DNA from: a virus
Length of the DNA: 32,001 nucleotides
Virus record (IMG/VR): IMGVR_UViG_3300030389_002569
Location: 1-32,001 of that record
Direction: 5' to 3' (one strand)
In this document: piece by piece, positions 24,277 to 31,244 of the stretch
How positions within the stretch are numbered: the stretch's first letter is position 1
Layout: every line of letters begins with the position of its first letter
Translations under genes and position numbers: made by a program
Notes under the pieces: model-generated
What the model saw: the letters and a program-made list of their open reading frames with translations, nothing else
Told to the model about the DNA's origin: nothing
Database searches by the model: none

Positions 24277-25789
24277 TTTGCTCTCCCTGTGCTTCAGTTG
24301 CCATTTGTTGCATCATTGTTTGTATTTGTTTTCTTTGCTCTTCATCTCTTACTAAACTGTCTGGTACACTAAATTTTTTAGCTAAATAAATAGCAACTTG
24401 TTCAGGATCTATAATTATTGGTGTTATTTGTTGACCAAAAGTTCCTTGGACCATTTCTAAAAAACGACCAACAGTTGCTATATCTTGATTGTTTTGTGCC
24501 TGAGCCAAAGGTGAAATAGATCTTATTTTTACTTCTCTACCGTTAACTGTTGGCAATTCAATGCGGCCTTGTTTTTTAAGAATATATATAACTCTTTGTA
24601 AAACTGGCTGAACAAGTTCTGCTTGCAATCTTCCAAATGCCGCACCCATTCTTCGAGATAAATCAGCCATTCTTTCAGCAACTTCTGTTGCCGATGCAGG
24701 AGTTTTATTTGGATCTCCTAACATTTGATTATACAATGCTTCTTTTATATTTGTTCTCATATCCGACAATATAAGTTGAGAAACATTAAAATTACCTGCA
24801 GGAGTTATTGGTGTAAGACCTGCCGATCCCATAGCTTTTGGGATTATAGTCCCTGGAACAAGATTTATTGTATCAGGATTAACAACACCATCATCTTCCA
24901 TTTGATAAATTCCAGACATTGCCATTTGAGCATTTTCTAAAATCATCTCAACAGTGAGATTACATGTTTTTATGGCTGCTAATGCATTTATTAATGGACC
25001 TCGACCATATATTTCACCAGATGATGGACTCCATCTAAAACAAATAAAAGGATTAGATCCTACACCTGACATACTTTTTTCATGTAATATTGTATCTGTT
25101 TCCATACAAACAGCATAATGATAATAAGCATTTTGGTTTTTCTTAGAATAATCTCTGCAAACAATCTCAAGAACAGTTGTTTCTTTATCAGAGTTCATAT
25201 TATTCAATACTTTTTGATCAAATGTACTTTTTGGATAAAGTATAGGTAAATCATCAAAACGTATATGTTTACGCTCTCGAAAAATGTGGTCAACGTCACC
25301 GTTGGGGCCAGTGTCTAAAACAACTTGAGGGAGAGGGATCGCTCGGAAATTCACGGGGTTTATTGAATCTCCTTCCTCAACGCAAAGAACACCTGTCCCA
25401 ACGGCTAGGTCCATAAAAGATTCATGGACTTCCTGACTAAAGTTTGAGTTCTGCAACACCTCAAAAACATAGTCAGTAATCTGATCTAAATCATTATCAA
25501 CAGCTTCTTTTCGTTCTTTAGGGATTTCACTTCCTGCTATTAAATCAGCCCATCTAGCAAAATTTGGAACAATACCTGCTTGCAATCGTGAAGCAAATTC
25601 TTGAACACCTACAACAGCAGTTTCATCAAAAATTTTTTCATCACGCCTTTGACCTGCTTCTTCATAGTAAAATGATTGACGCATAGGCAGAGAATAATCA
25701 TAACACTCCTCAAATAGAGGAACCCATTTTTCTCGAAAAGCTTTTGCTTTTTTATATCGTTTTAATTTATCTTTAGCTAAATCGTGCAT
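24266..25789 (-). CDS. Portal / head-to-tail connector protein
   Basis: A 507-residue T7 gp8-like portal. Recognisable segments are LPMRQSFYYEEAGQRRDEKI, FASRLQAGIVPNFARWADL, FMDLAVGTGVLCVEEGD and the late helix EVAERMADLSRRMGAAFGRLQAE, which lines the channel in T7-type connectors. It forms the dodecameric ring through which DNA is packaged and to which the gp11-like adaptor binds. The stop overlaps the Bbp19-like gene by 11 bases; one base is shared with the preceding small gene. Confidence 0.9.
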   Translation of the reverse strand: MHDLAKDKLKRYKKAKAFREKWVPLFEECYDYSLPMRQSFYYEEAGQRRDEKIFDETAVVGVQEFASRLQAGIVPNFARWADLIAGSEIPKERKEAVDNDLDQITDYVFEVLQNSNFSQEVHESFMDLAVGTGVLCVEEGDSINPVNFRAIPLPQVVLDTGPNGDVDHIFRERKHIRFDDLPILYPKSTFDQKVLNNMNSDKETTVLEIVCRDYSKKNQNAYYHYAVCMETDTILHEKSMSGVGSNPFICFRWSPSSGEIYGRGPLINALAAIKTCNLTVEMILENAQMAMSGIYQMEDDGVVNPDTINLVPGTIIPKAMGSAGLTPITPAGNFNVSQLILSDMRTNIKEALYNQMLGDPNKTPASATEVAERMADLSRRMGAAFGRLQAELVQPVLQRVIYILKKQGRIELPTVNGREVKIRSISPLAQAQNNQDIATVGRFLEMVQGTFGQQITPIIIDPEQVAIYLAKKFSVPDSLVRDEEQRKQIQTMMQQMATEAQGEQIAN

Positions 25790-26055
25790 TAGTCATATCG
25801 TCCCATGAATCCTTGTGAACCTTGACCTGCTGCCATCATAAGAGATTCTCTACCATATGATGATTTAGTACTTGTTGAAGAACTGCCACCTCGACCAGTG
25901 CCTTTTCCACCAGTATTTGATTCTTTTATTGCAACAACAATATCTTCTTTTTTCTTTTTAGCTTTTTCATTTATTTCTTCTTGTTTTTTTTCATCGGCAG
26001 CAATTCTTGCTTCTGCTGCTGCTCTTTTTTCTGCTTTTGATGGGCCAAAACACAT
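25789..26055 (-). CDS. Small MCFG protein between terminase and portal
   Basis: An 88-residue protein starting MCFGPSKAEKRAAAEARI, with an alanine/lysine-rich helix, then a Gly/Ser-rich stretch (GGKGTGRGGSSSTSTKSS) and the tail GQGSQGFMGRYD. An upstream in-frame ATG at 26073 exists, but 26055 has the better ribosome site (AAGGA 7 bases before) and gives the MCFG N-terminus. It shares this N-terminus with the 66-residue gene at 29282-29482. Function unknown; likely a small virion or packaging protein. Confidence 0.6.
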   Translation of the reverse strand: MCFGPSKAEKRAAAEARIAADEKKQEEINEKAKKKKEDIVVAIKESNTGGKGTGRGGSSSTSTKSSYGRESLMMAAGQGSQGFMGRYD

Positions 26056-26057
26056 AT

Positions 26058-27584
26058 CTACATCCTTTGCCAAAATGGTTGTTTTTTTACACTTATACGA
26101 TTTTTTTTGAAAACGTCAAAATTTCTTGTTGCAATAACAGGTTTAATTGGTTTTTGAGTATTCATTAAAGCGCGACCCTCTCCTGCCCCAAGCAACATAT
26201 ATTGCAAAGCATCATGTATATGAGAGAACATATTCTTATCAGGTTTATCTGAATATCTTTCACCAGATACTTCCATACGTCTATACTGATAACCGCCCTC
26301 AAATCCTTTAATTAACTGCAAACATCTTCTGTCAACTAAAAATGCGGGTTTACCTTCAGACATCTTAGTAAGCTGGGAAGAGACAGCTTCAAGACGAAGA
26401 TCAACAGAGTTGGAGGGAGCGGGAAAAGCCCTCAAACCCGCACCGCGCAAAATATGAAAGGGAGTGGATTCATCAGTTTGCGCTCTAAAATCTCCTGCAG
26501 GATCACCAAAAATAATTACCTCTGATGCTGCGGAGAACCTTGTCGCTAGTTCTTGCCGAAGCACTTCTGCAAAACGAACTATTCCCATATCGATAGCGAC
26601 AATTTCTTGTTGAATAAACCAACGACCCCTTACCTTTTGACCAATAGTTGCTGCAGGAGTTAAGCCAAAATCAAGACCAACATACACAGGTAAATTAGCT
26701 GCAATTGGTATTTCTTCTTTAGCAATATGTACTTCAGATGCAAACATTGGATATATAGGCTTTCCATCTTGAATAGATCCTAGTTTATTCATAACATAAA
26801 CATCTATCCAACTTTTAGTCTTACCTCGTATTAAATTTTTATAATAAGACTTCAACATATTTTTTTTGTTTTCAGCAATAGGATTTTCTATATAATTTTT
26901 TATTTCCCCATCTTCATTCTTTTCTTCAATCATTGCAGAAGGTTGAACAAAAAATTCCCAGTTATCAGGCTTTACAAGCATCTTTGCTTGTTCTTTTGGT
27001 ATATGGTCAGGAATTGGAACTTCTCCAGACATAATAGGCCACCAATGATCTTCTTCAGGAGCATTTGTGTCTGCAATAACTCCTGTCCAAGACGGTCCAC
27101 CATCTCGCATAGAAGGAAAGCGACCAACACGCATAGTGCAAGCATCAATAATAGATTTTGGTATTTCTCTTGCTTCGTTAATCCATATGCCCGTAAGTTC
27201 TAAAGATAAAAGTTTTTTTACATCTTCAGGTCTGTCTAATGCTAAGAAGATAACCTCAAGGTCTACTTCGCCTTTTTTAATTCTATGGGTATATGGGACT
27301 GACCAGTTAAATTTTCCCCATTCGTTTTCGGGAAACCAATCAAGCCATGTTTTAATAGTTGTAGTTCGTAACTGTGGGTTTGTGTTTCGTATAATAGCCC
27401 ATCTGGATTTTCGCAGTCCGTCTTGAGATTTTTTTTGTTCCAAAGCCCTTCTAAAAACTTCAACACAACATCCTACTGATTTGCCAGATCCAACTGGCCC
27501 TCTTATACCACGAAAAAAAGTATTGTCTTTCATAAAAGTTTTTAAAACTTCACCATCAGGTTTATATGAAAAATCAATTGCCAT
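26058..27584 (-). CDS. terL: Terminase large subunit
   Basis: A 508-residue packaging motor. Walker A is GPVGSGKS at 29-36; Walker B is TGIWINE with the catalytic Glu near 137; the nuclease domain has GLDFG (D305), FGDPAG (D361) and the metal-binding SHIHDAL (D458). It cuts concatemeric DNA and drives it into the prohead through the portal, using ATP. The gene starts 11 bases inside the end of the 110-aa gene. Its recognition partner, the small subunit, is encoded about 2.7 kb upstream in the same strand, with ten tiny genes between the two. Confidence 0.92.
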   Translation of the reverse strand: MAIDFSYKPDGEVLKTFMKDNTFFRGIRGPVGSGKSVGCCVEVFRRALEQKKSQDGLRKSRWAIIRNTNPQLRTTTIKTWLDWFPENEWGKFNWSVPYTHRIKKGEVDLEVIFLALDRPEDVKKLLSLELTGIWINEAREIPKSIIDACTMRVGRFPSMRDGGPSWTGVIADTNAPEEDHWWPIMSGEVPIPDHIPKEQAKMLVKPDNWEFFVQPSAMIEEKNEDGEIKNYIENPIAENKKNMLKSYYKNLIRGKTKSWIDVYVMNKLGSIQDGKPIYPMFASEVHIAKEEIPIAANLPVYVGLDFGLTPAATIGQKVRGRWFIQQEIVAIDMGIVRFAEVLRQELATRFSAASEVIIFGDPAGDFRAQTDESTPFHILRGAGLRAFPAPSNSVDLRLEAVSSQLTKMSEGKPAFLVDRRCLQLIKGFEGGYQYRRMEVSGERYSDKPDKNMFSHIHDALQYMLLGAGEGRALMNTQKPIKPVIATRNFDVFKKNRISVKKQPFWQRM

Positions 27585-27906
27585 CGATAGATCTTTTTCT
27601 AAACTTATCTATTACATCACTTAATGTTTTAGAAAAAAATTCTGGGTCTACATCATCAGGTAAAATTACATAGTCCTGATTTTCTACTGCCTTTTTGAAA
27701 GCTTCTTCATCATAATCTTTTAATTTTCCATCTTTCATTCTTATAGAAGGATATAAAAAATTTTTACCATCTATTTCATTAGTATAGCTAAATATTGTTT
27801 TTCCGTTTAAAGTGGGTGTAGATGGATCTATAGCTCTAAAAAACCAAGAAGGTCCATATTGAATCATTACAGACAAAACAGATTTTTCAACTTCTGTTAG
27901 TTCCAT
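27574..27906 (-). CDS. Hypothetical protein upstream of terL, 110 aa
   Basis: A 110-residue acidic protein with an N-terminal helix (LTEVEKSVLSVMIQYGPSWF) and a C-terminal helix (FFSKTLSDVIDKFRKRS). No family recognised. Overlaps terL by 11 bases and shares one base with the preceding gene. Possibly a terminase accessory protein. Confidence 0.6.
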   Translation of the reverse strand: MELTEVEKSVLSVMIQYGPSWFFRAIDPSTPTLNGKTIFSYTNEIDGKNFLYPSIRMKDGKLKDYDEEAFKKAVENQDYVILPDDVDPEFFSKTLSDVIDKFRKRSIDGN

Positions 27907-28106
27907 TACCGCAAGCCTTTATCAACACCCGCTTTTATCATTGCTTCCGCAACATCAGGGCCAATATTATCTATTACCCCATCAATCATTTTATTGGTTA
28001 CAAAAGCAGCACCATGTTTTTCATCAAAGTGTTTAAAATGAACTTTTTTTACAATACCTCGAAGCATTCGTAATTCTTCAGGCTTGAGCATATCAACAAA
28101 ACTCAT
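27906..28106 (-). CDS. Hypothetical protein, 66 aa
   Basis: A small helical protein, starting MSFVDMLKPEELRMLRGIVKK and containing HFKHFDEKHGAAF. It overlaps the neighbouring genes by 1 and 4 bases. No family recognised, no membrane segment. Confidence 0.6.
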   Translation of the reverse strand: MSFVDMLKPEELRMLRGIVKKVHFKHFDEKHGAAFVTNKMIDGVIDNIGPDVAEAMIKAGVDKGLR

Positions 28107-28327
28107 TTTGTTTTCTTCTTAGGTTTTTTCTTTGATTCATCAACATTAGGCGTAGAAGGATCATCTGACTTAAATGTACCCTTCTCTGTTCGTGCTTTGA
28201 CTGGTTCATCACCCTGTTCGAGCTTTACTGAGTAGCTCATATGATTTTTTTCAGTCCAAGTAAAACCATGTAATTCATGTGTTTCACCTATCCAAAGTTG
28301 ACCAGTAGATTTTATATACCAAGCCAT
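28103..28327 (-). CDS. Hypothetical protein, 74 aa
   Basis: The N-terminal part is aromatic and strand-like (WYIKSTGQLWIGETHELHGF), while the C-terminus is a lysine-rich tail (ESKKKPKKKTK). It overlaps the next gene by 4 bases. Possibly a small nucleic-acid-binding virion component; family unknown. Confidence 0.6.
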   Translation of the reverse strand: MAWYIKSTGQLWIGETHELHGFTWTEKNHMSYSVKLEQGDEPVKARTEKGTFKSDDPSTPNVDESKKKPKKKTK

Positions 28328-28456
28328 TTACTTTTTTTTCGCCTCCATAATTTTTTTCTTCAAAGCAGGTGGTAAGTTTTTTTGCTTACCTTTTAGCATT
28401 GTTTTCTTTTTTGGTCTTCCGACCTGTGAACCATAAGTTCCTTTTCCTTGAGGCAT
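28328..28456 (-). CDS. Tiny basic protein (MPQGKGTYGS type), 42 aa
   Basis: A 42-residue protein starting MPQGKGTYGSQVGRPKKKT with a basic second half (LPPALKKKIMEAKKK). This N-terminal pattern is common among tiny basic proteins of podoviruses. The start follows AGGAG at 6 bases, a ribosome site located in the last codons of the preceding DUF5872 gene. It stops directly before the next start. Confidence 0.7.
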   Translation of the reverse strand: MPQGKGTYGSQVGRPKKKTMLKGKQKNLPPALKKKIMEAKKK

Positions 28457-28458
28457 AA

Positions 28459-28695
28459 CTAACTCCTATATTGTTTTACCTTCCGAGCAATCTTTTTCGG
28501 TTGAGCCACAAATTGCTTACCCGCAGCCTTACCCTTTCGTTTAGCTCTGGTTGTAGCTGCATATTCAGCATCACTAAGAGCAGCAATAGCCTTGCTAGGT
28601 AAGTACCGTTCACCTGTTTCACTAGACTTTTTTCCAGACTTAGTGCGCCACTTCTGCTTTCCCCAATTTAATAATGATCTCTGAGATTTTTTCAA
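28459..28695 (-). CDS. DUF5872-like basic protein
   Basis: A 78-residue protein with the pattern KQKWRTKSGKKS, then GERYLPSKAIAALSDAEYAA and TTRAKRKGKAAGKQF, as in DUF5872 phage proteins. It has about 23 Lys/Arg residues. Translation starts at TTG, which overlaps the preceding stop (TTGA); no other start is available. Role unknown; a DNA-binding or condensation role is plausible from charge. Confidence 0.65.
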   Translation of the reverse strand: MKKSQRSLLNWGKQKWRTKSGKKSSETGERYLPSKAIAALSDAEYAATTRAKRKGKAAGKQFVAQPKKIARKVKQYRS

Positions 28696-28850
28696 GTTCC
28701 CACTTCTTTCTGAGCTTTTTTATGTGCAGCGGAAAAAGAAACTCCTTTACGCATTAACGCCCTCATCATAGCCATATGTTTTGGTGTATGATGAACTTTA
28801 TGCTTTTTTAAAGTAGTTTCTTGTCTTTTAGTAAGTAACGTTTTTTTCAT
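28692..28850 (-). CDS. Tiny His/Lys-rich protein, 52 aa
   Basis: A frame from ATG 28850 to TGA 28692 encoding 52 residues (MKKTLLTKRQETTLKKHK start; VSFSAAHKKAQKEVG end), with five histidines. The pattern of a KKHK box followed by a MRKGxSFSxAHxxA tail is familiar from tiny phage proteins near terminase genes. It overlaps the neighbours by 4 bases each. Confidence 0.6.
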   Translation of the reverse strand: MKKTLLTKRQETTLKKHKVHHTPKHMAMMRALMRKGVSFSAAHKKAQKEVGT

Positions 28851-29017
28851 TTATAGCCGCCTCCACGTTTTTTGTATTCTTTAGCAAGTAACTGAGCTTT
28901 CCTAGCAGACCACTGACCTGCCGCCGTACCATGTGTAGCCCTAGCTTTTATGCTTTGGAATAAAGATTTACGCATCTTGGGCTTGGTATAATTACCTGCT
29001 TTATTAACCGTACTCAT
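28847..29017 (-). CDS. Tiny basic protein (VNKAGNYTKP type), 56 aa
   Basis: A frame from ATG 29017 to TGA 28847 encoding MSTVNKAGNYTKPKMRKSLF and ending QLLAKEYKKRGGGYK, with the segment GQWSARKAQ in between. I recognise this as a recurrent small phage protein. Very basic. Overlaps both neighbours by 4 bases (ATGA). Confidence 0.65.
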   Translation of the reverse strand: MSTVNKAGNYTKPKMRKSLFQSIKARATHGTAAGQWSARKAQLLAKEYKKRGGGYK

Positions 29018-29280
29018 GGGAAATCAGGATCTCCTTTTTTAGGTTGTGGCATTTTATCTTGCAGCTTGTCTAGTTGCTGTTCTTTGCGTTTTATAGCGTC
29101 TATTATTTTTTGTCGTTTTGGGTTTGATTTACCTTTATACACTTTACTGTCTCTACTTAGTCCGTATCGAATACCCTGCTTTAGCTTCTGAAGAAGTGTT
29201 GATGTAGGATTAAGCGACTCAAGTTCTTTTTCGAGCGCAGCTATTTCTTTAATAAGAAGTGATATTCTTTTCTGAGACAT
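29014..29280 (-). CDS. Coiled-coil basic protein, 88 aa
   Basis: An 88-residue protein with heptad-like leucines in the N-terminus (LLIKEIAALEKELESL), a basic centre (RYGLSRDSKVYKGKSNPKRQ), a second heptad stretch (RKEQQLDKLQDK) and the end KKGDPDFP. It probably forms a dimer. Function unknown. Confidence 0.6.
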   Translation of the reverse strand: MSQKRISLLIKEIAALEKELESLNPTSTLLQKLKQGIRYGLSRDSKVYKGKSNPKRQKIIDAIKRKEQQLDKLQDKMPQPKKGDPDFP

Positions 29281-29281
29281 C

Positions 29282-29482
29282 TTAATATTCCATAGGTTGA
29301 ACTTCAGTGCTGAGAAGGGAAGATCGTTTTGTCATACCCTTTCTTTTTGTAGAAGGTTTCTTAACATCTTTAAACTTAGGCTTTGCACCCGTAACCGAAT
29401 CAAAAGATAATGAAGGTAAAGGAACAGGCTCAGGCTTCATCTCTTGATACATCTGTTCCGCACTCTTACCACCAAAACACAT
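29282..29482 (-). CDS. Small MCFG protein, 66 aa
   Basis: A 66-residue protein starting MCFGGKSAEQMYQEMKPEP, followed by a proline-rich segment and a basic part (STKRKGMTKRSSLL). Its N-terminus matches the MCFG protein encoded next to the portal. Removal of Met would expose a Cys at the N-terminus. Role unknown. Confidence 0.6.
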   Translation of the reverse strand: MCFGGKSAEQMYQEMKPEPVPLPSLSFDSVTGAKPKFKDVKKPSTKRKGMTKRSSLLSTEVQPMEY

Positions 29483-29484
29483 AA

Positions 29485-29751
29485 CTATGCCTTTCCTGCA
29501 TTTTTGTTTCTCTTAATAGATCTATTACGCGCCCTTCCAACTAAACGCAAATTATTCTTACTGTTGTCTCTTGGATTGCCATTCTTGTGATCAACATCTT
29601 TGCCATCGCCCTTCGATGCTTTACCAGACTTCTCTAACAAATAACGCGCCCTTTTTCTGGCGCGGTTGTCTTTCATTCTCTTAGGTGACTTATCGTATTT
29701 TCCTTCACCCTTAGAAGAATAATCTCGAATGTAATTCTTAGAACTAGGCAT
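29485..29751 (-). CDS. HNH-like small nuclease
   Basis: An 88-residue basic protein with VDHKNGNPRDNSKNNLRLVG (53-72), a short form of the HNH motif (Asp-His, Asn, and the N-N-L helix), as in small phage HNH proteins. HNH enzymes nick or cut DNA with one metal; near terminase genes they often help packaging. The first His and the C-terminal Asn region are present, but the domain is very short and activity is not certain. Confidence 0.65.
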   Translation of the reverse strand: MPSSKNYIRDYSSKGEGKYDKSPKRMKDNRARKRARYLLEKSGKASKGDGKDVDHKNGNPRDNSKNNLRLVGRARNRSIKRNKNAGKA

Positions 29752-30041
29752 TACTTCTTCTTATGCCTCTTTGCAAAGTTTCTAGCAGACTCAACACTTC
29801 TAAAACCCCACGCCCTCAAAGCTAAAGCCTTGCGCGTTGGTCTACCCTTCTCATCTTTCATTGGACCTTTCATACCCGCAAACCTAGCAGCAAAGGAAAC
29901 CTTACGAGCCATTCTCCTTGAACCCGCCTTCGGTTTATCTTTAACAGGCGGCTTTAGATTAGAACCCTCTTTACGCTTAAAATAAGCACGACCTGCGGCA
30001 TTCAAACCGCCTTTAGGATTCTGATACTTCTTCGCGGGCAT
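29751..30041 (-). CDS. DUF6321-like basic protein, 96 aa
   Basis: The sequence NPKGGLNAAGRAYFKRKEG, then FAARFAGMKGPMKDEKGRPT and RKALALRAWGF is the pattern of DUF6321 phage proteins. About 30 of its 96 residues are Lys or Arg. It overlaps the HNH-like gene by one base and the tiny upstream gene by 29 bases. Probably a nucleic-acid-binding protein; no experimental role known to me. Confidence 0.7.
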   Translation of the reverse strand: MPAKKYQNPKGGLNAAGRAYFKRKEGSNLKPPVKDKPKAGSRRMARKVSFAARFAGMKGPMKDEKGRPTRKALALRAWGFRSVESARNFAKRHKKK

Positions 30042-30123
30042 AGCCTTCGCTCTCTAACTTCTCTTTAGCCGTTTTGTTATCGCCTTTTTTAGGAGTAGGC
30101 TCTGGGTCTTTTGTATATCTCAT
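30013..30123 (-). CDS. Tiny protein, 36 aa
   Basis: ATG 30123 has a good ribosome site (AAGGA, 6 bases before), and the frame runs to TAA 30013, encoding a polar peptide starting MRYTKDPEPTPKKGD and ending REEVSES. It overlaps the next gene by 29 bases. The ribosome site and position support it; no family recognised. Confidence 0.5.
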   Translation of the reverse strand: MRYTKDPEPTPKKGDNKTAKEKLESEGYAREEVSES

Positions 30124-30275
30124 AATCGTCCTTTAGCATAAAAAAATAATTCTGAAAAGAAAAACGAACCTTGATAGAAAAAAATACGAGTGAGAGAGAC
30201 ACTAACACGACAGTAAGCTAAGTTTTGGCCCCCCCTAACTAAACTAAGCGACAGCCGCCATACGAAATGCAGGAT
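30124..30275. other. Spacer between small terminase gene and basic-protein cassette
   Basis: This 152-base stretch holds no convincing gene. It has A/T-rich tracts (about 30133-30175) and a C7 run near 30228 on the plus strand. A promoter for the minus strand could lie in the A/T-rich part, since TATGCT precedes the first tiny gene, but the -35 is not clear. Confidence 0.35.
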
Positions 30276-30659
30276 TCAAGCCAAATCAATCTGGACTCGT
30301 ATGTCCCCTGCCACTTGCACTTGCGATCTATCTATCGGCTTATATCCTGCACGGTCTAACAAATCCTTAGCCGCTTCCAACTGGACATACTCGGACTTTG
30401 CGTTAGTCACTAACCTTCGTAACTGCCCTGCAGCAACTGTAGCACTAAGCCCAAACTCCTCATTCATTCTTTCCATCAGGTATTGCTGCACATGCGGTTG
30501 CTTTAACGCCTTGCTAGCACTTACTCTTCCCGACTCCCCATCTGCATATCCCGCAAGCGGCGCGGCCTGTGTAATAGTGCAGCCTTTTGCTACTATCGTA
30601 TCCACCAACGCGGTCTGTTTCCGTGTTAGCTTTCTTGCAACTGGCAGGTTGTTATTCAC
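30276..30659 (-). CDS. terS: Terminase small subunit
   Basis: A 127-residue protein with the terminase small subunit HTH pattern: LTRKQTALVDTIVAKGCTI followed by TQAAPLAGYADGESGRVSA and SKALKQPHVQQYLMERMN (about 12-70), and a C-terminal region ending VQIDLA. It recognises the packaging start and directs the large subunit. It is the first gene of the minus-strand unit. Start codon follows AAAAGGGGG with about 10 bases spacing. Direct repeats upstream may be its binding site. Confidence 0.75.
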   Translation of the reverse strand: MNNNLPVARKLTRKQTALVDTIVAKGCTITQAAPLAGYADGESGRVSASKALKQPHVQQYLMERMNEEFGLSATVAAGQLRRLVTNAKSEYVQLEAAKDLLDRAGYKPIDRSQVQVAGDIRVQIDLA

Positions 30660-30711
30660 TCTAGCCCCCTTTTCTTTTCCCCCACGCTTTCCTGTTTATC
30701 ACCGCTTTGTC

Positions 30712-30749
30712 TACAATTACCTTACGTCACAAGTACAGTTACCTTACGT
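30712..30749. repeat. Two tandem 16-bp repeats upstream of terS
   Basis: On the plus strand TACAATTACCTTACGT (30712-30727) and TACAGTTACCTTACGT (30734-30749) differ at one base and are phased by 22 bp, two turns of the helix. This spacing suggests a protein-binding site, for example for the small terminase (pac-like) or a transcription activator of the late operon. No clear sigma-70 promoter is seen nearby. Repeats are directly visible; function is inferred. Confidence 0.65.
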
Positions 30750-30854
30750 TCTTTTGGAGCTGTTAACCCGCTCTTCGATCGGGGCTATAACGGAGTTGAT
30801 AGATAAAGTGGCCAGTCTTCTTCTTCAGCTTACCTTGTGCGCTTGTCCATTATT

Positions 30855-30971
30855 GCGGTGCAGACGCACCGCTTTGCTGAGGGATTTGTCTTGTAAATCC
30901 CTCAGACTCCCACAACCGCTTTAAACGGAATTCATATTCCTATTTGCATAGGGCAAATACGAATACGAATT
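30855..30971. other. Three hairpins in the divergent region
   Basis: Hairpins: 30855-30861/30866-30872 (7 bp, AGAC loop), 30877-30887/30895-30905 (11 bp, perfect, 7-base loop) and 30929-30947/30953-30971 (17 of 19 positions paired, 5-base loop). None is followed by a T-run. They could be part of a larger structured RNA with the element downstream or a DNA structure for replication or packaging. Confidence 0.65.
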
Positions 30972-30983
30972 AACTAACTAATT

Positions 30984-31244
30984 AAATTGAACACGTTGAG
31001 AGAGGGGACAGGGGCGCGCTGACTTGTACCCTAAGCAAAATCTGGCTACCACACATACCCAGTGTTCCGATTGCTGTTAACCTGCAATTATTCTCATGGC
31101 TATTGGCCATGAGTGCAGGGCAATCGGCATAGCGTTCAAACAAAATGCGGGACGTAGTGTCCTATTTTGTTTGTAGCCAGATTTTGCATAGGGAAAAGTC
31201 AGGCAAGGTGCGCCCCTGCCGCCCTCTCTCGGCCGGTTCAATTT
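30984..31244. ncRNA. Multibranched structured element, candidate ncRNA
   Basis: Nested helices: 30984-30992/31236-31244 (9 bp perfect), 30998-31006/31222-31230 (9 bp perfect), 31009-31016/31211-31218 (8 bp perfect), 31019-31024/31197-31202 (6 bp) and 31029-31049/31173-31193 (20 of 21 positions paired, one A-A mismatch). The last encloses three hairpins: a 4-bp ACAC/GTGT hairpin (31051-31065), a long compound hairpin (31067-31127: 8 + 6 + 8 bp) and 31138-31172 (9 + 4 bp). No coding frame explains this. It could be a structured RNA or a DNA structure (origin, packaging site, mobile inverted-repeat element). The transcribed strand is unknown. Confidence 0.6.

Noticed and set aside
30228-30234. 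C7 run as a sign of a frameshift
   Set aside because: It lies in non-coding DNA between the small terminase gene and the cassette, so no frame is affected.
30877-30905. tRNA anticodon arm (7-base loop)
   Set aside because: The stem is 11 bp, and there is no acceptor, D or T arm around it.
30301-30924. 207-codon plus-strand frame covering terS
   Set aside because: It is the antisense shadow of the small terminase gene, with an unlikely serine/cysteine-rich composition, and runs into the hairpin region.
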